DNA from: Scopulibacillus darangshiensis
Lineage (GTDB): Bacteria; Bacillota; Bacilli; Bacillales; Sporolactobacillaceae
NCBI RefSeq assembly: GCF_004341035.1
Contig: NZ_SLXK01000048.1
Span: forward strand, 1 to 32,485
Length of the DNA: 32,485 nucleotides
Direction: 5' to 3'
A program made the translations under genes and the position numbers. Below the pieces are notes generated by a model that saw only the letters and a list, made by a program, of their open reading frames with translations, made no database searches and was not told the origin of the DNA. Below, one piece after another: positions 16,098 to 23,716 of this stretch (its first letter is position 1; every line of letters starts with the position of its first letter).

Positions 16098-17522
16098 ATG
16101 CGCAACTATTTGAAGCATTTTATTAATGGGGAATGGGTCGAATCAACGGGGTCAGAAACAATGGATGTGATCAATCCGGCAACGGAGAAAGTTGCCGGAC
16201 GTATCAGTCTAGGCACTCTGGAAGATCTCGACCATGCGGTTCAGGCGGCGCGGGAGGCTATCCCGACATTCTCAACGACATCTAGGGAAGAGCGAATCCA
16301 AATGCTTGAAGCCATTAGCGATGAATATGAAAAGCGTAAGGATGACTTTGTTGATGCTATTACAGAGGAATTGGGTTCACCCCGGTCACTTTCCGAAAAT
16401 GTCCACTATTCTATGGGTCTAAATCATTTCCGTGAAACAGCTAGATTGTTAAAAGACTTCTCCTTTACTGAGAAGCGCGGCGATACCACTATTATTAAGG
16501 AAGCAGTCGGTGTGAGCGGATTGATTACACCATGGAACTTTCCAACCAATCAGACATCAACCAAAATTGCCGGCGCTTTTGCGGCAGGAAGCCCGGTTGT
16601 CTTAAAACCTGCGGAAATCACGCCGTTCGCTGCCGTCATTCTAGCGGAAGTCTTTGAAGCAGCGGGCGTGCCTAAAGGAGTATTTAACCTTGTTAACGGT
16701 ACAGGTGAAGTCATTGGCAACGGGATTAGTTCCCACCCGGACATCGATTTAGTCTCTTTCACTGGCTCAAGCGCTGTTGGGCAAAAAGTTATGGAAAACG
16801 CCGCGAAAACAATTAAAAAAGTTGCACTTGAACTCGGAGGCAAATCCCCGCTCATTGTCTTAGAGGATGCCGATTTAAAAGAAGCGGCAAAAATCGCAGT
16901 CTCAAATGTCGTCATGAACACAGGACAAGTTTGTACGGCAGCGACACGGACGCTAGTGCCAAAGGCAATGCATGATGACTTTATCGAAGCCGTAAAAGCC
17001 GTATTGCCAAGATTTCCGGTCGGCGATCCGAATGGGAAAAACTTTGTCGGACCGCTCGTAGCCCAAAAACAATGGGATCGTGTTCAATCCTATATTCAAA
17101 AGGGCATTGATGAAGGAGCGACGCTTGTTGCGGGCGGCCCTGGAAAACCTGAAGGCCTTGAAACAGGCTATTTCGTTAAGCCAACAGTTTTCACAAATGT
17201 AAAGAATGACATGGTGATTGCCCGGGAGGAAATTTTCGGACCGGTCATGTCCATCATTACCTACGAAACATTGGATGAAGCAATCGCCATTGCCAATGAC
17301 ACTGAATACGGTTTGGCTGGCTACATTGTCGGAAAAGACGAAGGAACCATTAACAAAGTTGCCTCTAGCATTCGGGCCGGACAAATTCGCGTCAATAAAG
17401 CGCAAACGGACTTCTCGGCTCCATTTGGCGGATATAAGAAATCCGGGATCGGCAGAGAATGGGGCGACTTCGGCATCGAAGAATATCTCGAAGTAAAAGC
17501 CGTCTTGGGCATGTCTTCTTAA
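16098..17522 (+). CDS. NAD(P)-dependent aldehyde dehydrogenase family protein
   Basis: A 474-residue aldehyde dehydrogenase, which oxidises an aldehyde to its acid. The catalytic Cys279 lies in GQVCTAATR, general base Glu245 in ELGGKSP, the oxyanion Asn147 in TPWNFP, and the cofactor glycine motif FTGSSAVG at 221-228. The length matches the DhaS/YwdH-like group of Bacillus. The substrate cannot be fixed. AAAGGGG precedes the ATG. Monocistronic, with a good terminator. A sigma-B-like promoter directly upstream suggests general-stress expression, consistent with detoxifying reactive aldehydes, which is inference. Confidence 0.93.
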   Translation: MRNYLKHFINGEWVESTGSETMDVINPATEKVAGRISLGTLEDLDHAVQAAREAIPTFSTTSREERIQMLEAISDEYEKRKDDFVDAITEELGSPRSLSENVHYSMGLNHFRETARLLKDFSFTEKRGDTTIIKEAVGVSGLITPWNFPTNQTSTKIAGAFAAGSPVVLKPAEITPFAAVILAEVFEAAGVPKGVFNLVNGTGEVIGNGISSHPDIDLVSFTGSSAVGQKVMENAAKTIKKVALELGGKSPLIVLEDADLKEAAKIAVSNVVMNTGQVCTAATRTLVPKAMHDDFIEAVKAVLPRFPVGDPNGKNFVGPLVAQKQWDRVQSYIQKGIDEGATLVAGGPGKPEGLETGYFVKPTVFTNVKNDMVIAREEIFGPVMSIITYETLDEAIAIANDTEYGLAGYIVGKDEGTINKVASSIRAGQIRVNKAQTDFSAPFGGYKKSGIGREWGDFGIEEYLEVKAVLGMSS

Positions 17523-17551
17523 GATGATGTGAACATAAAAATAAACATTGG

Positions 17552-17586
17552 GAGTGTCATCGAAAGTTTGATGGCACTCTTTTATT
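17552..17586 (+). terminator. Terminator after the aldehyde dehydrogenase gene
   Basis: GAGTGTCATC (17552-17561) pairs with GATGGCACTC (17570-17579) with one G-T pair, followed by TTTTATT. Confidence 0.85.
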
Positions 17587-17670
17587 GTGTGGCCGCGCTA
17601 AGGTTGCTGGTTTGGGGTTCCATCCTTCTTACGAAGGGCATTTACCACAATTTAACGCCATAATCAAAAC

Positions 17671-17699
17671 TTGACGGTGTTGTGATAAAAATCTATAAT
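17671..17699 (+). promoter_or_regulatory. Strong sigma-A promoter of the TRAP operon
   Basis: TTGACG (17671-17676), a 17-base spacer, then TATAAT (17694-17699). This is one of the best promoters in the window. The predicted start near 17706 leaves a leader of about 320 bases before the binding-protein gene. Confidence 0.75.
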
Positions 17700-17705
17700 G
17701 TAATT

Positions 17706-17729
17706 ATTACAAAATTGTAATTTGTACAA
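17706..17729 (+). promoter_or_regulatory. Palindrome at the TRAP transcription start, candidate operator
   Basis: ATTACAAAATTGTAAT (17706-17721) is a perfect 7-2-7 palindrome placed where transcription should begin. It is followed at once by the self-complementary TTGTACAA (17722-17729). The location suits a repressor site. The cognate regulator is not in the window. Confidence 0.45.
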
Positions 17730-17755
17730 GTTTTTCTGCTCTTAATATCACCTTC

Positions 17756-17983
17756 ATGTCATTAACCTCACAGCTAAACTATGAAACCGCTATCAATGCT
17801 ATTTTCAAGTTAGCGGGGACCATTCTCATAAAGAGCTACAAAGGTAATGTAATTTTAGAGATCCCTTATTATAAAAAGCAAATAATTTTGGACCACCCAT
17901 CATATACCATAACAAGGGATCCTGGACTAACTAGCATTTATTTATATTTGGGGGACGTTCATAGTTCAGAATCGGGTGTCTGA
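17756..17983 (+). CDS. Possible small ORF in the TRAP leader
   Basis: A 75-codon ORF inside the predicted TRAP transcript leader. The translation is rich in beta-strand-like stretches (for example GNVILEIPYYKKQIIL), has no signal peptide or membrane helix, and resembles no family I know. There is no Shine-Dalgarno sequence before the ATG, which argues against efficient translation. Its stop codon lies in the right arm of a small hairpin (GTTCAGA 17964-17970 with TCTGAAC 17979-17985). It could be a real small protein, a gene remnant, or chance. Confidence 0.25.
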   Translation: MSLTSQLNYETAINAIFKLAGTILIKSYKGNVILEIPYYKKQIILDHPSYTITRDPGLTSIYLYLGDVHSSESGV

Positions 17984-18026
17984 ACATTAGAACTTCACTT
18001 ATAAAAAGAATAAAGAGGGGGATTTG

Positions 18027-18980
18027 ATGAGGAAAAAGCTATTTATTTCATCTATTGTACTTGTCCTTGGCTTAATCTTCGCCCTGGCAGGCTGTAACAA
18101 GAATAAAGAACTCAGCCTTGTAACCGGCGGGACTGGCGGCACTTATTATCCATTAGGCGGTGAAATGGCAAAGGTTATTAATAAAAATACCGATGTTCAT
18201 ATCACAGCACAATCATCCGGGGCTTCGGTTGAAAACATGCAATCTCTTCAAAAAGGTGAAGCAGATCTTGCTTTCACACAAACGGATATTGCAAACTATG
18301 CTGTCAACGGAAAATTGATGTTTAAAGGCGGTAAGGTTGACAACGTTAAAGCAATTGGAACACTTTATCCAGAAACAATCCAAATTGTTGCTCTTAAAGA
18401 TAGCGGCATTAAATCTGTTGCCGATCTTAAAGGTAAAAAGGTTTCTATCGGCGCTCCCGGCAGCGGTACAGAAGCCAACGCAACACAAATTTTAGAAGTT
18501 TACGGCTTGTCTACCGACGATATTGATGCCAAGCACCTCTCTTTTGATGAGTCAACTGACGGTATCCAAGACGGCAGTATCGATGCCGCATTTGTTACTG
18601 CCGGTGCTCCTACAGGTGCTGTATCCGCGCTTTCAGCTCAAAAAGACGTCACAATCATACCAATTGACAAGGATAAGGCGGAGGCTTTAAAGCAAAAGTA
18701 TCCATTCTATTCTGATGATGTCGTTAAGCAAGGCACTTATAAGCTGCCAAACGATGTCCATACTGTAGCCGTTAAGGCTATGCTTGTGGCATCAACTGAC
18801 CTTGATGAGGATACCGTGTATAACATTACCAAAGGTTTATTTGATAATCTTGATAAGCTTACAAATGCCAAAAAGGAATACATTTCTGCCAAAAATGCCG
18901 TCGACGGGATCGGCATAAAGCTTCACCCAGGCGCTGAAAAATACTTTAAAGAAAAAGGTATTAAAATACCTAAGCAGTAA
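18027..18980 (+). CDS. TAXI-family TRAP transporter substrate-binding lipoprotein
   Basis: A 317-residue extracytoplasmic binding protein of the TAXI family (TRAP-associated extracytoplasmic immunogenic). The N-terminal signal ends LAGC, with lipidated Cys23, so it is anchored to the outer face of the membrane. TGGTGGTYYPLGG near residues 34-46 is the family signature, and VSIGAPGSGTEANA fits the ligand-binding core. It should capture the substrate and deliver it to the fused permease encoded two genes on. Known TAXI ligands include amino acids and dicarboxylates; the ligand here is unknown. Start: GAGGGGG precedes the ATG at 18027. A TTG one codon upstream is less likely. First well-supported cistron of the operon. 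Confidence 0.92.
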   Translation: MRKKLFISSIVLVLGLIFALAGCNKNKELSLVTGGTGGTYYPLGGEMAKVINKNTDVHITAQSSGASVENMQSLQKGEADLAFTQTDIANYAVNGKLMFKGGKVDNVKAIGTLYPETIQIVALKDSGIKSVADLKGKKVSIGAPGSGTEANATQILEVYGLSTDDIDAKHLSFDESTDGIQDGSIDAAFVTAGAPTGAVSALSAQKDVTIIPIDKDKAEALKQKYPFYSDDVVKQGTYKLPNDVHTVAVKAMLVASTDLDEDTVYNITKGLFDNLDKLTNAKKEYISAKNAVDGIGIKLHPGAEKYFKEKGIKIPKQ

Positions 18981-18990
18981 GGAGTTGTCA

Positions 18991-19030
18991 ATACAAACCG
19001 AAGGCTTCTAGTGAAGCCTTCGGTTTGTAT
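18991..19030 (+). promoter_or_regulatory. Inter-cistronic perfect 18-bp hairpin
   Basis: ATACAAACCGAAGGCTTC (18991-19008) pairs perfectly with 19013-19030 around the loop TAGT. It starts 11 bases after the binding-protein stop and ends seven bases before the next ATG. No T-run follows, so it is not a standard terminator. It probably protects the upstream mRNA end or limits read-through, giving more binding protein than permease. Confidence 0.7.
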
Positions 19031-19037
19031 GTCATAA

Positions 19038-19592
19038 ATGAAAATGAAAAGAATCAAACAAATATTTAGCCAGAAGCGGGTGATGGTGGTCATTGGCCTG
19101 CTAATTCTGGCAGTATTAATCCTTATTACACCATTTAATAAGTCTTTAGTCTTTGAATATCAAGATACTGGAAAAATATTAGCTTTTTACCCTATTAAAA
19201 ACACCAACCATTTCTCAATTCGTTATATTCATTCAATACATCTCACTCCCGTGCAGGAGTTTTATACCATTAAAGGGAAACATATTGTTCAAACAAAATT
19301 GACATATGAAAATTTTGCAATTGGAATGCCCTCGCATGCTCAGGGTAATGAAACATTTACCCAAAAAGGGAAGACCTACATTCTATCAAACATGAACCGT
19401 TCTTTTCCCTATGTCGACCTGCGGGTTGGCCAAGTTGTATCAAATCACACATTGATCATCAGCCATCACCAATATCCAATACATGCCTTTACGGGCAAAG
19501 GCATGTGGGTTCGAATAAGGGTCCATAAGATAAATTTATGGGAGATGATGAAAGGAGTTAATATTCTTGAGCGACAAGACAACAAGAAATGA
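19038..19592 (+). CDS. DUF1850-family TRAP-associated membrane protein
   Basis: A 184-residue protein with one N-terminal membrane helix (about 15-32) and an extracytoplasmic remainder. RYIHSIHLTPVQEFY (62-76) is the conserved core of DUF1850, a family of unknown function usually encoded between a TAXI binding protein and a 4TM/12TM fused TRAP permease, exactly as here. It is probably an accessory or coupling subunit, which is inference. No Shine-Dalgarno sequence is visible: the seven bases before the ATG follow directly on the hairpin. Its 3' end overlaps the permease gene by 26 bases. Confidence 0.8.
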   Translation: MKMKRIKQIFSQKRVMVVIGLLILAVLILITPFNKSLVFEYQDTGKILAFYPIKNTNHFSIRYIHSIHLTPVQEFYTIKGKHIVQTKLTYENFAIGMPSHAQGNETFTQKGKTYILSNMNRSFPYVDLRVGQVVSNHTLIISHHQYPIHAFTGKGMWVRIRVHKINLWEMMKGVNILERQDNKK

Positions 19593-21552
19593 CCAACTAA
19601 GCGACCAAGAACTTGAAGAAATCATGGGAAAATACGACCCAGAATCCGGTTTTAGAAAGTTAACTGGAATTTTATACTGGATCGTTACTATAGGATTATT
19701 CGCATTTTCAGTTTTCCAACTTTACACCGCAATCTTTGGTGTTTTCACTGCACAGATTCAGCGAACCATTCACTTAGGTTTTGCCCTTTCGCTGATATTC
19801 CTGCTCTTTCCTGCATCAAAGAAAAAAAGAAAGAAAAAAAGATTCCAAATCACCTGGCTGGACGGCATTCTATCAGCTTTAAGTGTTGTTATTGGCCTCT
19901 ATTGGCCATTGAACATCAATGAACTTGTTTTAAGGGCAGGAAGGTTAACAACGATTGACCTTATCATTGGCTTTATCGCGATTATCCTTGTCTTAGAAGC
20001 TGCTAGACGGGTTGTCGGATTGCCTATCACCATTATTTCAATCATCTTTCTGTTATACGCCTATTTTGGCCCTTATATGCCTAGTTTTCTTGCCCATCGG
20101 GGGCTCAGCCTTGAACGCATAAGCCAAACAATGTTTTTTTCAACCGAAGGCATTCTAGGTACACCGCTCGCGGTATCTTCTACCTTTATCTTCCTATTCC
20201 TGCTTTTTGGTGCATTCTTGATCAAAACGGGAGTCGGTCAATACTTTAATGACTTAGCCCTGACACTTGCTGGTAGACGGGTCGGTGGTCCTGCAAAAGT
20301 TGCGATCTTCTCGAGCGCATTGCAAGGGACGATTAGCGGGAGTTCGGTTGCAAACGTTGTTACGTCTGGTTCATTTACTATTCCTATGATGAAAAAGCTC
20401 GGCTATAAGAAAGAATTTGCTGGAGCCGTGGAAGCAGCCGCATCGACAGGCGGGCAACTTATGCCCCCGATCATGGGGGCAGCGGCTTTCTTAATGGTTG
20501 AGTTCATCGGCCACGGCATTACCTACTGGGATATTGCAAAAGCTGCCGCCATTCCTGCCGTGCTTTATTTTACAGGGATTTGGATTATGACACACTTCGA
20601 AGCAAAAAGGATCGGTTTGCGTGGGCTTGATAAAAGCGAAGTCCCTAATAAGATTGCGATCCTAAAGAAAATATACCTCCTCTTCCCACTTGTCGGCATC
20701 GTATTCCTGCTTATGACAGGTACAAGTGCCACACGCTCAGCTCTATGGGCTATTGTTTTTACGATTCTTGTCGGAGCTGTTAATAAAGCAACGCGAATGG
20801 GCATAAAGGATATTTTCGATGCTTTGGTAAATGGCGCCAGAACCGCTCTTGGTGTCGCTTCAGCAACAGCATGTGCCGGTATTATCGTGGGTGTGGTCAC
20901 TGCTACAGGGCTTGGCCTTAAGCTGGCAAACGGTCTTGTAACATTGTCGGGAGGCATTCTTATTCTCACCCTATTCTTTACCATGATTGCATCCCTGATC
21001 CTTGGCATGGGTTCACCCACAACAGCAAATTACGTTATTACATCGACAATTGCTGCACCAGCCTTGATTCTTTTAAATGTGCCAATCCTCTCAGCCCATA
21101 TGTTCGTTTTCTATTTTGGTATCATTGCGGACATTACACCGCCTGTTGCACTCGCAGCATTCGCAGCTTCAGGGGTATCAGGGGGGGAGCCGATAAAAAC
21201 TGGCATAAATTCATCAAAGTTGGCCATCGCCGCCTTTATCATCCCGTACATTTTCGTTCTCTCTCCTGAGTTATTGATGATTGATACAACGTGGTACCAG
21301 ACCATTTGGGTTGTATTTACATCACTGATCGGGATGATTTCAATCGGTGCAGGCATGATCGGTTACTGGATGCGCAGGGTGACGCCGATCGAAAGGATCA
21401 TCGCCATTGCTGCAGGACTTCTGCTCATTTATCCTGGGTCGATAACAGATGCTATCGGTCTTGCATCTGTCATTATTCTATTTGCCTTACAGTTCATCCT
21501 TAAAATAAAAGATAAGAACCATACCGCACCATTACCATCTGCACAAAAATAA
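19567..21552 (+). CDS. TRAP transporter permease, 4TM/12TM fusion
   Basis: A 661-residue membrane protein fusing the small (DctQ-like) and large (DctM-like) TRAP subunits, the form that pairs with TAXI binding proteins. It is a secondary transporter driven by an ion gradient. A lysine/arginine-rich cytoplasmic loop (about residues 78-90) separates the first helices from the rest. Conserved DctM features are GTISGSSVANVVTSGSF, GGQLMPPIMGAAAF and GSPTTANYV. Start: TTG at 19567, preceded by AAAGGAG at good spacing. Last gene of the operon, followed by a terminator. Confidence 0.92.
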   Translation: MSDKTTRNDQLSDQELEEIMGKYDPESGFRKLTGILYWIVTIGLFAFSVFQLYTAIFGVFTAQIQRTIHLGFALSLIFLLFPASKKKRKKKRFQITWLDGILSALSVVIGLYWPLNINELVLRAGRLTTIDLIIGFIAIILVLEAARRVVGLPITIISIIFLLYAYFGPYMPSFLAHRGLSLERISQTMFFSTEGILGTPLAVSSTFIFLFLLFGAFLIKTGVGQYFNDLALTLAGRRVGGPAKVAIFSSALQGTISGSSVANVVTSGSFTIPMMKKLGYKKEFAGAVEAAASTGGQLMPPIMGAAAFLMVEFIGHGITYWDIAKAAAIPAVLYFTGIWIMTHFEAKRIGLRGLDKSEVPNKIAILKKIYLLFPLVGIVFLLMTGTSATRSALWAIVFTILVGAVNKATRMGIKDIFDALVNGARTALGVASATACAGIIVGVVTATGLGLKLANGLVTLSGGILILTLFFTMIASLILGMGSPTTANYVITSTIAAPALILLNVPILSAHMFVFYFGIIADITPPVALAAFAASGVSGGEPIKTGINSSKLAIAAFIIPYIFVLSPELLMIDTTWYQTIWVVFTSLIGMISIGAGMIGYWMRRVTPIERIIAIAAGLLLIYPGSITDAIGLASVIILFALQFILKIKDKNHTAPLPSAQK

Positions 21553-21564
21553 TAGGAAAAACTA

Positions 21565-21598
21565 GGCTGCCGGCATGATATTTGCTGGCAGCCCTTTT
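21565..21598 (+). terminator. Terminator of the TRAP operon
   Basis: GGCTGCCGGC (21565-21574) pairs with GCTGGCAGCC (21584-21593) with one G-T pair, followed by CTTTTCT. Confidence 0.85.
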
Positions 21599-21619
21599 CT
21601 ATGCCAAGGGCATAACCGC

Positions 21620-21648
21620 TTTGTGTTATAAATGTCCTTTGTTATAAT
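21620..21648 (+). promoter_or_regulatory. Candidate promoter for the APC permease gene
   Basis: TATAAT (21643-21648) with an extended TGT before it, and a weak TTTGTG -35 (21620-21625) at 17 bases. It predicts a leader of about 195 bases. The leader contains a possible long-range pairing, GGACTA (21716-21721) with TAGTCC (21794-21799), enclosing a weak inner hairpin. I do not recognise a riboswitch. Confidence 0.45.
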
Positions 21649-21851
21649 AAAAGAACCCAAACTTTTCCCATAATTCTAGATTCGGCCAACACATTTAGAC
21701 TATGTATCTACGAATGGACTAGTTATGGCATGGGAAAGGTTATAAAATAGATTCATAGGGCGATAATTAGCTGAAAATTTTACTAATTTAGAGTAGTCCG
21801 CATATCATCTTAATGAGGGGTCTTAAAAAAACGTCAAACAAGGAGGTACTT

Positions 21852-23459
21852 ATGGCACAGAATAATGGAACTTTCAAAAGGCAATTAAGTACACTGGATT
21901 TAACGTTCTTAGGTGTTGGTTCAATTATTGGCTCGGGTTGGCTTTATGCCGCTGCTACCGCTACAGGGTTCGCCGGACCATACGCTTGGATCTCATGGCT
22001 TATTGGGGCTGCCATCATCATCTTGATTGGATTTGTCTACGCCGAGCTTGGGGCTGCCATGCCAGTCGCAGGAGGGTTCGTCCGTTATCCCGATTTTACA
22101 CACGGATCCGTCGTTGGCTTTCTAATTGGCTTTATCTCAATGCTTGCATATTCTGCAGTTATCAGTATCGAATCACAGGCTGTCCGCGGTTATTTGGAAT
22201 ACTGGTTTGATGGATTAGGCCACAGTGACGGCACACCGACATTTGCCGGCTTTGCGGTGCAATTCGCCCTAATCATTATTTTTTTCCTATTGAATTATTG
22301 GAGTGTTAACTTTTTTGGGAAGACAAACACATTCGTTACAGTATTTAAATTTGTCGTACCCATCATTATCATTATTGCCCTTTTAACCCATTTTGATCCT
22401 TCTAACTTTAGTATAACTGATTCAAATCCTGGCGGGATTAAAGGAATCTTTACCGCCGTTACCGGGGCCGGAATTGTATTCGCTTTCAATGGGTTCCGTC
22501 AGCCAATTGAGTTTGCGGGGGAAGCGAAAAACCCCGAAAAAGGTGTCCCTTTCGCCATTTTATATTCAGTATTGATCGGTCTCGCCGTATACATGCTGCT
22601 GCAAATTGCTTATATCGGGGCTGTTCCCCATGATATGTTAGGAAAAGGCTGGGGTGCCATTCATTTTGATTCGCCATGGGCAGATTTAGCCGCAGCAATG
22701 GGGCTTGTCTGGTTGGCTAACCTCGTCTTAATCGATGCCGTGATATCGCCATCTGCCACAGGCAACATCTACTTTTCCGCATCAGCCCGTTCATTGTTCG
22801 CTTGGGCTAAAAACGGGTATTTCTTTAAGGTCTTTCAAAAGATTGACCCAAAATCAGGGCTGCCTCGTGCAACATTGTGGCTGACACTCATTTTGGCTAT
22901 CCTCTGGATGCTTCCTGGGCGCTTCCAGGCATGGGCGGACTTGGTGGATGCCAGTACTTCAGCCAAGGCCATGACCTTTGTAGTCGGCCCGGTATCATTG
23001 ATGGCTCTTCGTCACAAGAAACCTGATTTGCATCGGCCATTTTTACTCAGGGCCGCTAAATTCTTTACACCATTGGCATTCATTGCTGCAACATTGGTTA
23101 TTTATTGGAGCCAATGGAAAGTTATTTCTTTCCTTATTCCGATCGTCATCGTTTCTTTGATACTCTACCTGATTTTCGTCCTTCGCGAAAAATCTTACAC
23201 TAAAGAAAAGGTTCTGAGTCATTTTAATGCCGGTTGGTGGTTAATCTTTTACTATGCTTTTCTTATGATTATCTCCTACATTGGCAGCTATGGGCCGATG
23301 AAAAGTCACTTGTTAATAGCACCTTGGGACACTGTTATCACTGCAATCGGTGCACTTATCTTCTATTATTGGGGTGTAAAATCGGCATTAGCTGAACCGC
23401 GTATCGAGACAAGTGATGTTGAGGAGACCGCATATCAAGCCGAGCATAAGAACGACTAG
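21852..23459 (+). CDS. APC-superfamily amino acid:proton symporter, AspP/YveA-like
   Basis: A 535-residue permease with about 12-14 membrane helices. The first-helix motif GVGSIIGSGWLYAAA is the substrate-binding unwound segment typical of APC transporters. VYAELGAAMPVAGGFVRYP, FFLLNYWSV and the C-terminal AWWLI-type and YIGSYG features resemble B. subtilis YveA (AspP), an aspartate:proton symporter. Specificity for aspartate/glutamate is therefore plausible but not proven. Start: AAGGAGG lies five bases before the ATG at 21852; an ATG 13 codons upstream lacks a site. It sits next to the TRAP operon, suggesting related uptake of amino or organic acids. Confidence 0.88.
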   Translation: MAQNNGTFKRQLSTLDLTFLGVGSIIGSGWLYAAATATGFAGPYAWISWLIGAAIIILIGFVYAELGAAMPVAGGFVRYPDFTHGSVVGFLIGFISMLAYSAVISIESQAVRGYLEYWFDGLGHSDGTPTFAGFAVQFALIIIFFLLNYWSVNFFGKTNTFVTVFKFVVPIIIIIALLTHFDPSNFSITDSNPGGIKGIFTAVTGAGIVFAFNGFRQPIEFAGEAKNPEKGVPFAILYSVLIGLAVYMLLQIAYIGAVPHDMLGKGWGAIHFDSPWADLAAAMGLVWLANLVLIDAVISPSATGNIYFSASARSLFAWAKNGYFFKVFQKIDPKSGLPRATLWLTLILAILWMLPGRFQAWADLVDASTSAKAMTFVVGPVSLMALRHKKPDLHRPFLLRAAKFFTPLAFIAATLVIYWSQWKVISFLIPIVIVSLILYLIFVLREKSYTKEKVLSHFNAGWWLIFYYAFLMIISYIGSYGPMKSHLLIAPWDTVITAIGALIFYYWGVKSALAEPRIETSDVEETAYQAEHKND

Positions 23460-23527
23460 ATTCATTTAATCATATTTAATTGTTCCATAAAGAAAACTCC
23501 GATTGGCGAAGACAGAGGCATAATTGC

Positions 23528-23674
23528 GACGCACAGGACGTGCTAGTACTGGCGTTGTAACAGGATGTTACGTCTTTAGCCAGTGCACTTATGTGCGTCA
23601 GAAAGGCTACTGCCTGCCACCTCGTCAACGTTGCCTTGCGACGAAGCGAAGTGGAGGAGCACATATACTTTCTG
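23528..23674. other. Two-domain structured element (candidate ncRNA, 3'UTR structure or interspersed repeat)
   Basis: Domain 1 nests GACGCACA/TGTGCGTC (23528-23535 and 23592-23599), GTGC/GCAC (23540-23543, 23585-23588), ACTGGC/GCCAGT (23548-23553, 23579-23584) and GTAACA/TGTTAC (23557-23562, 23566-23571). Domain 2 nests CAGAAAG/CTTTCTG (about 23599-23605, 23668-23674), CCAC/GTGG (23617-23620, 23651-23654) and TCGTC/GACGA (23622-23626, 23640-23644). A terminator follows at once on the plus strand. A 62-codon minus-strand ORF overlaps it but has no ribosome site and no protein-like character. Strand and function are unresolved. Confidence 0.5.
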
Positions 23675-23681
23675 ATTAACT

Positions 23682-23711
23682 AAAAAAACCCGCAGCGCAT
23701 GCGGGTTTTTT
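23682..23711. terminator. Bidirectional terminator between the APC and NlpC/P60 genes
   Basis: An A-run, then CCCGCA (23689-23694) pairing with TGCGGG (23700-23705), then TTTTTT. The A/T flanks let it serve both convergent units: the APC gene with the structured element, and the NlpC/P60 gene that ends at 23717. Confidence 0.92.
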
Positions 23712-23716
23712 ATTAA

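Noticed and set aside
20565-21020. Minus-strand ORF of 151 codons inside the TRAP permease gene
   Set aside because: Antisense shadow of a conserved membrane protein gene, arginine/proline-rich translation typical of shadows.
23476-23664. Minus-strand ORF of 62 codons over the structured element
   Set aside because: No ribosome site, Ser/Cys/Thr-rich low-quality translation, and the sequence is explained by nested inverted repeats.
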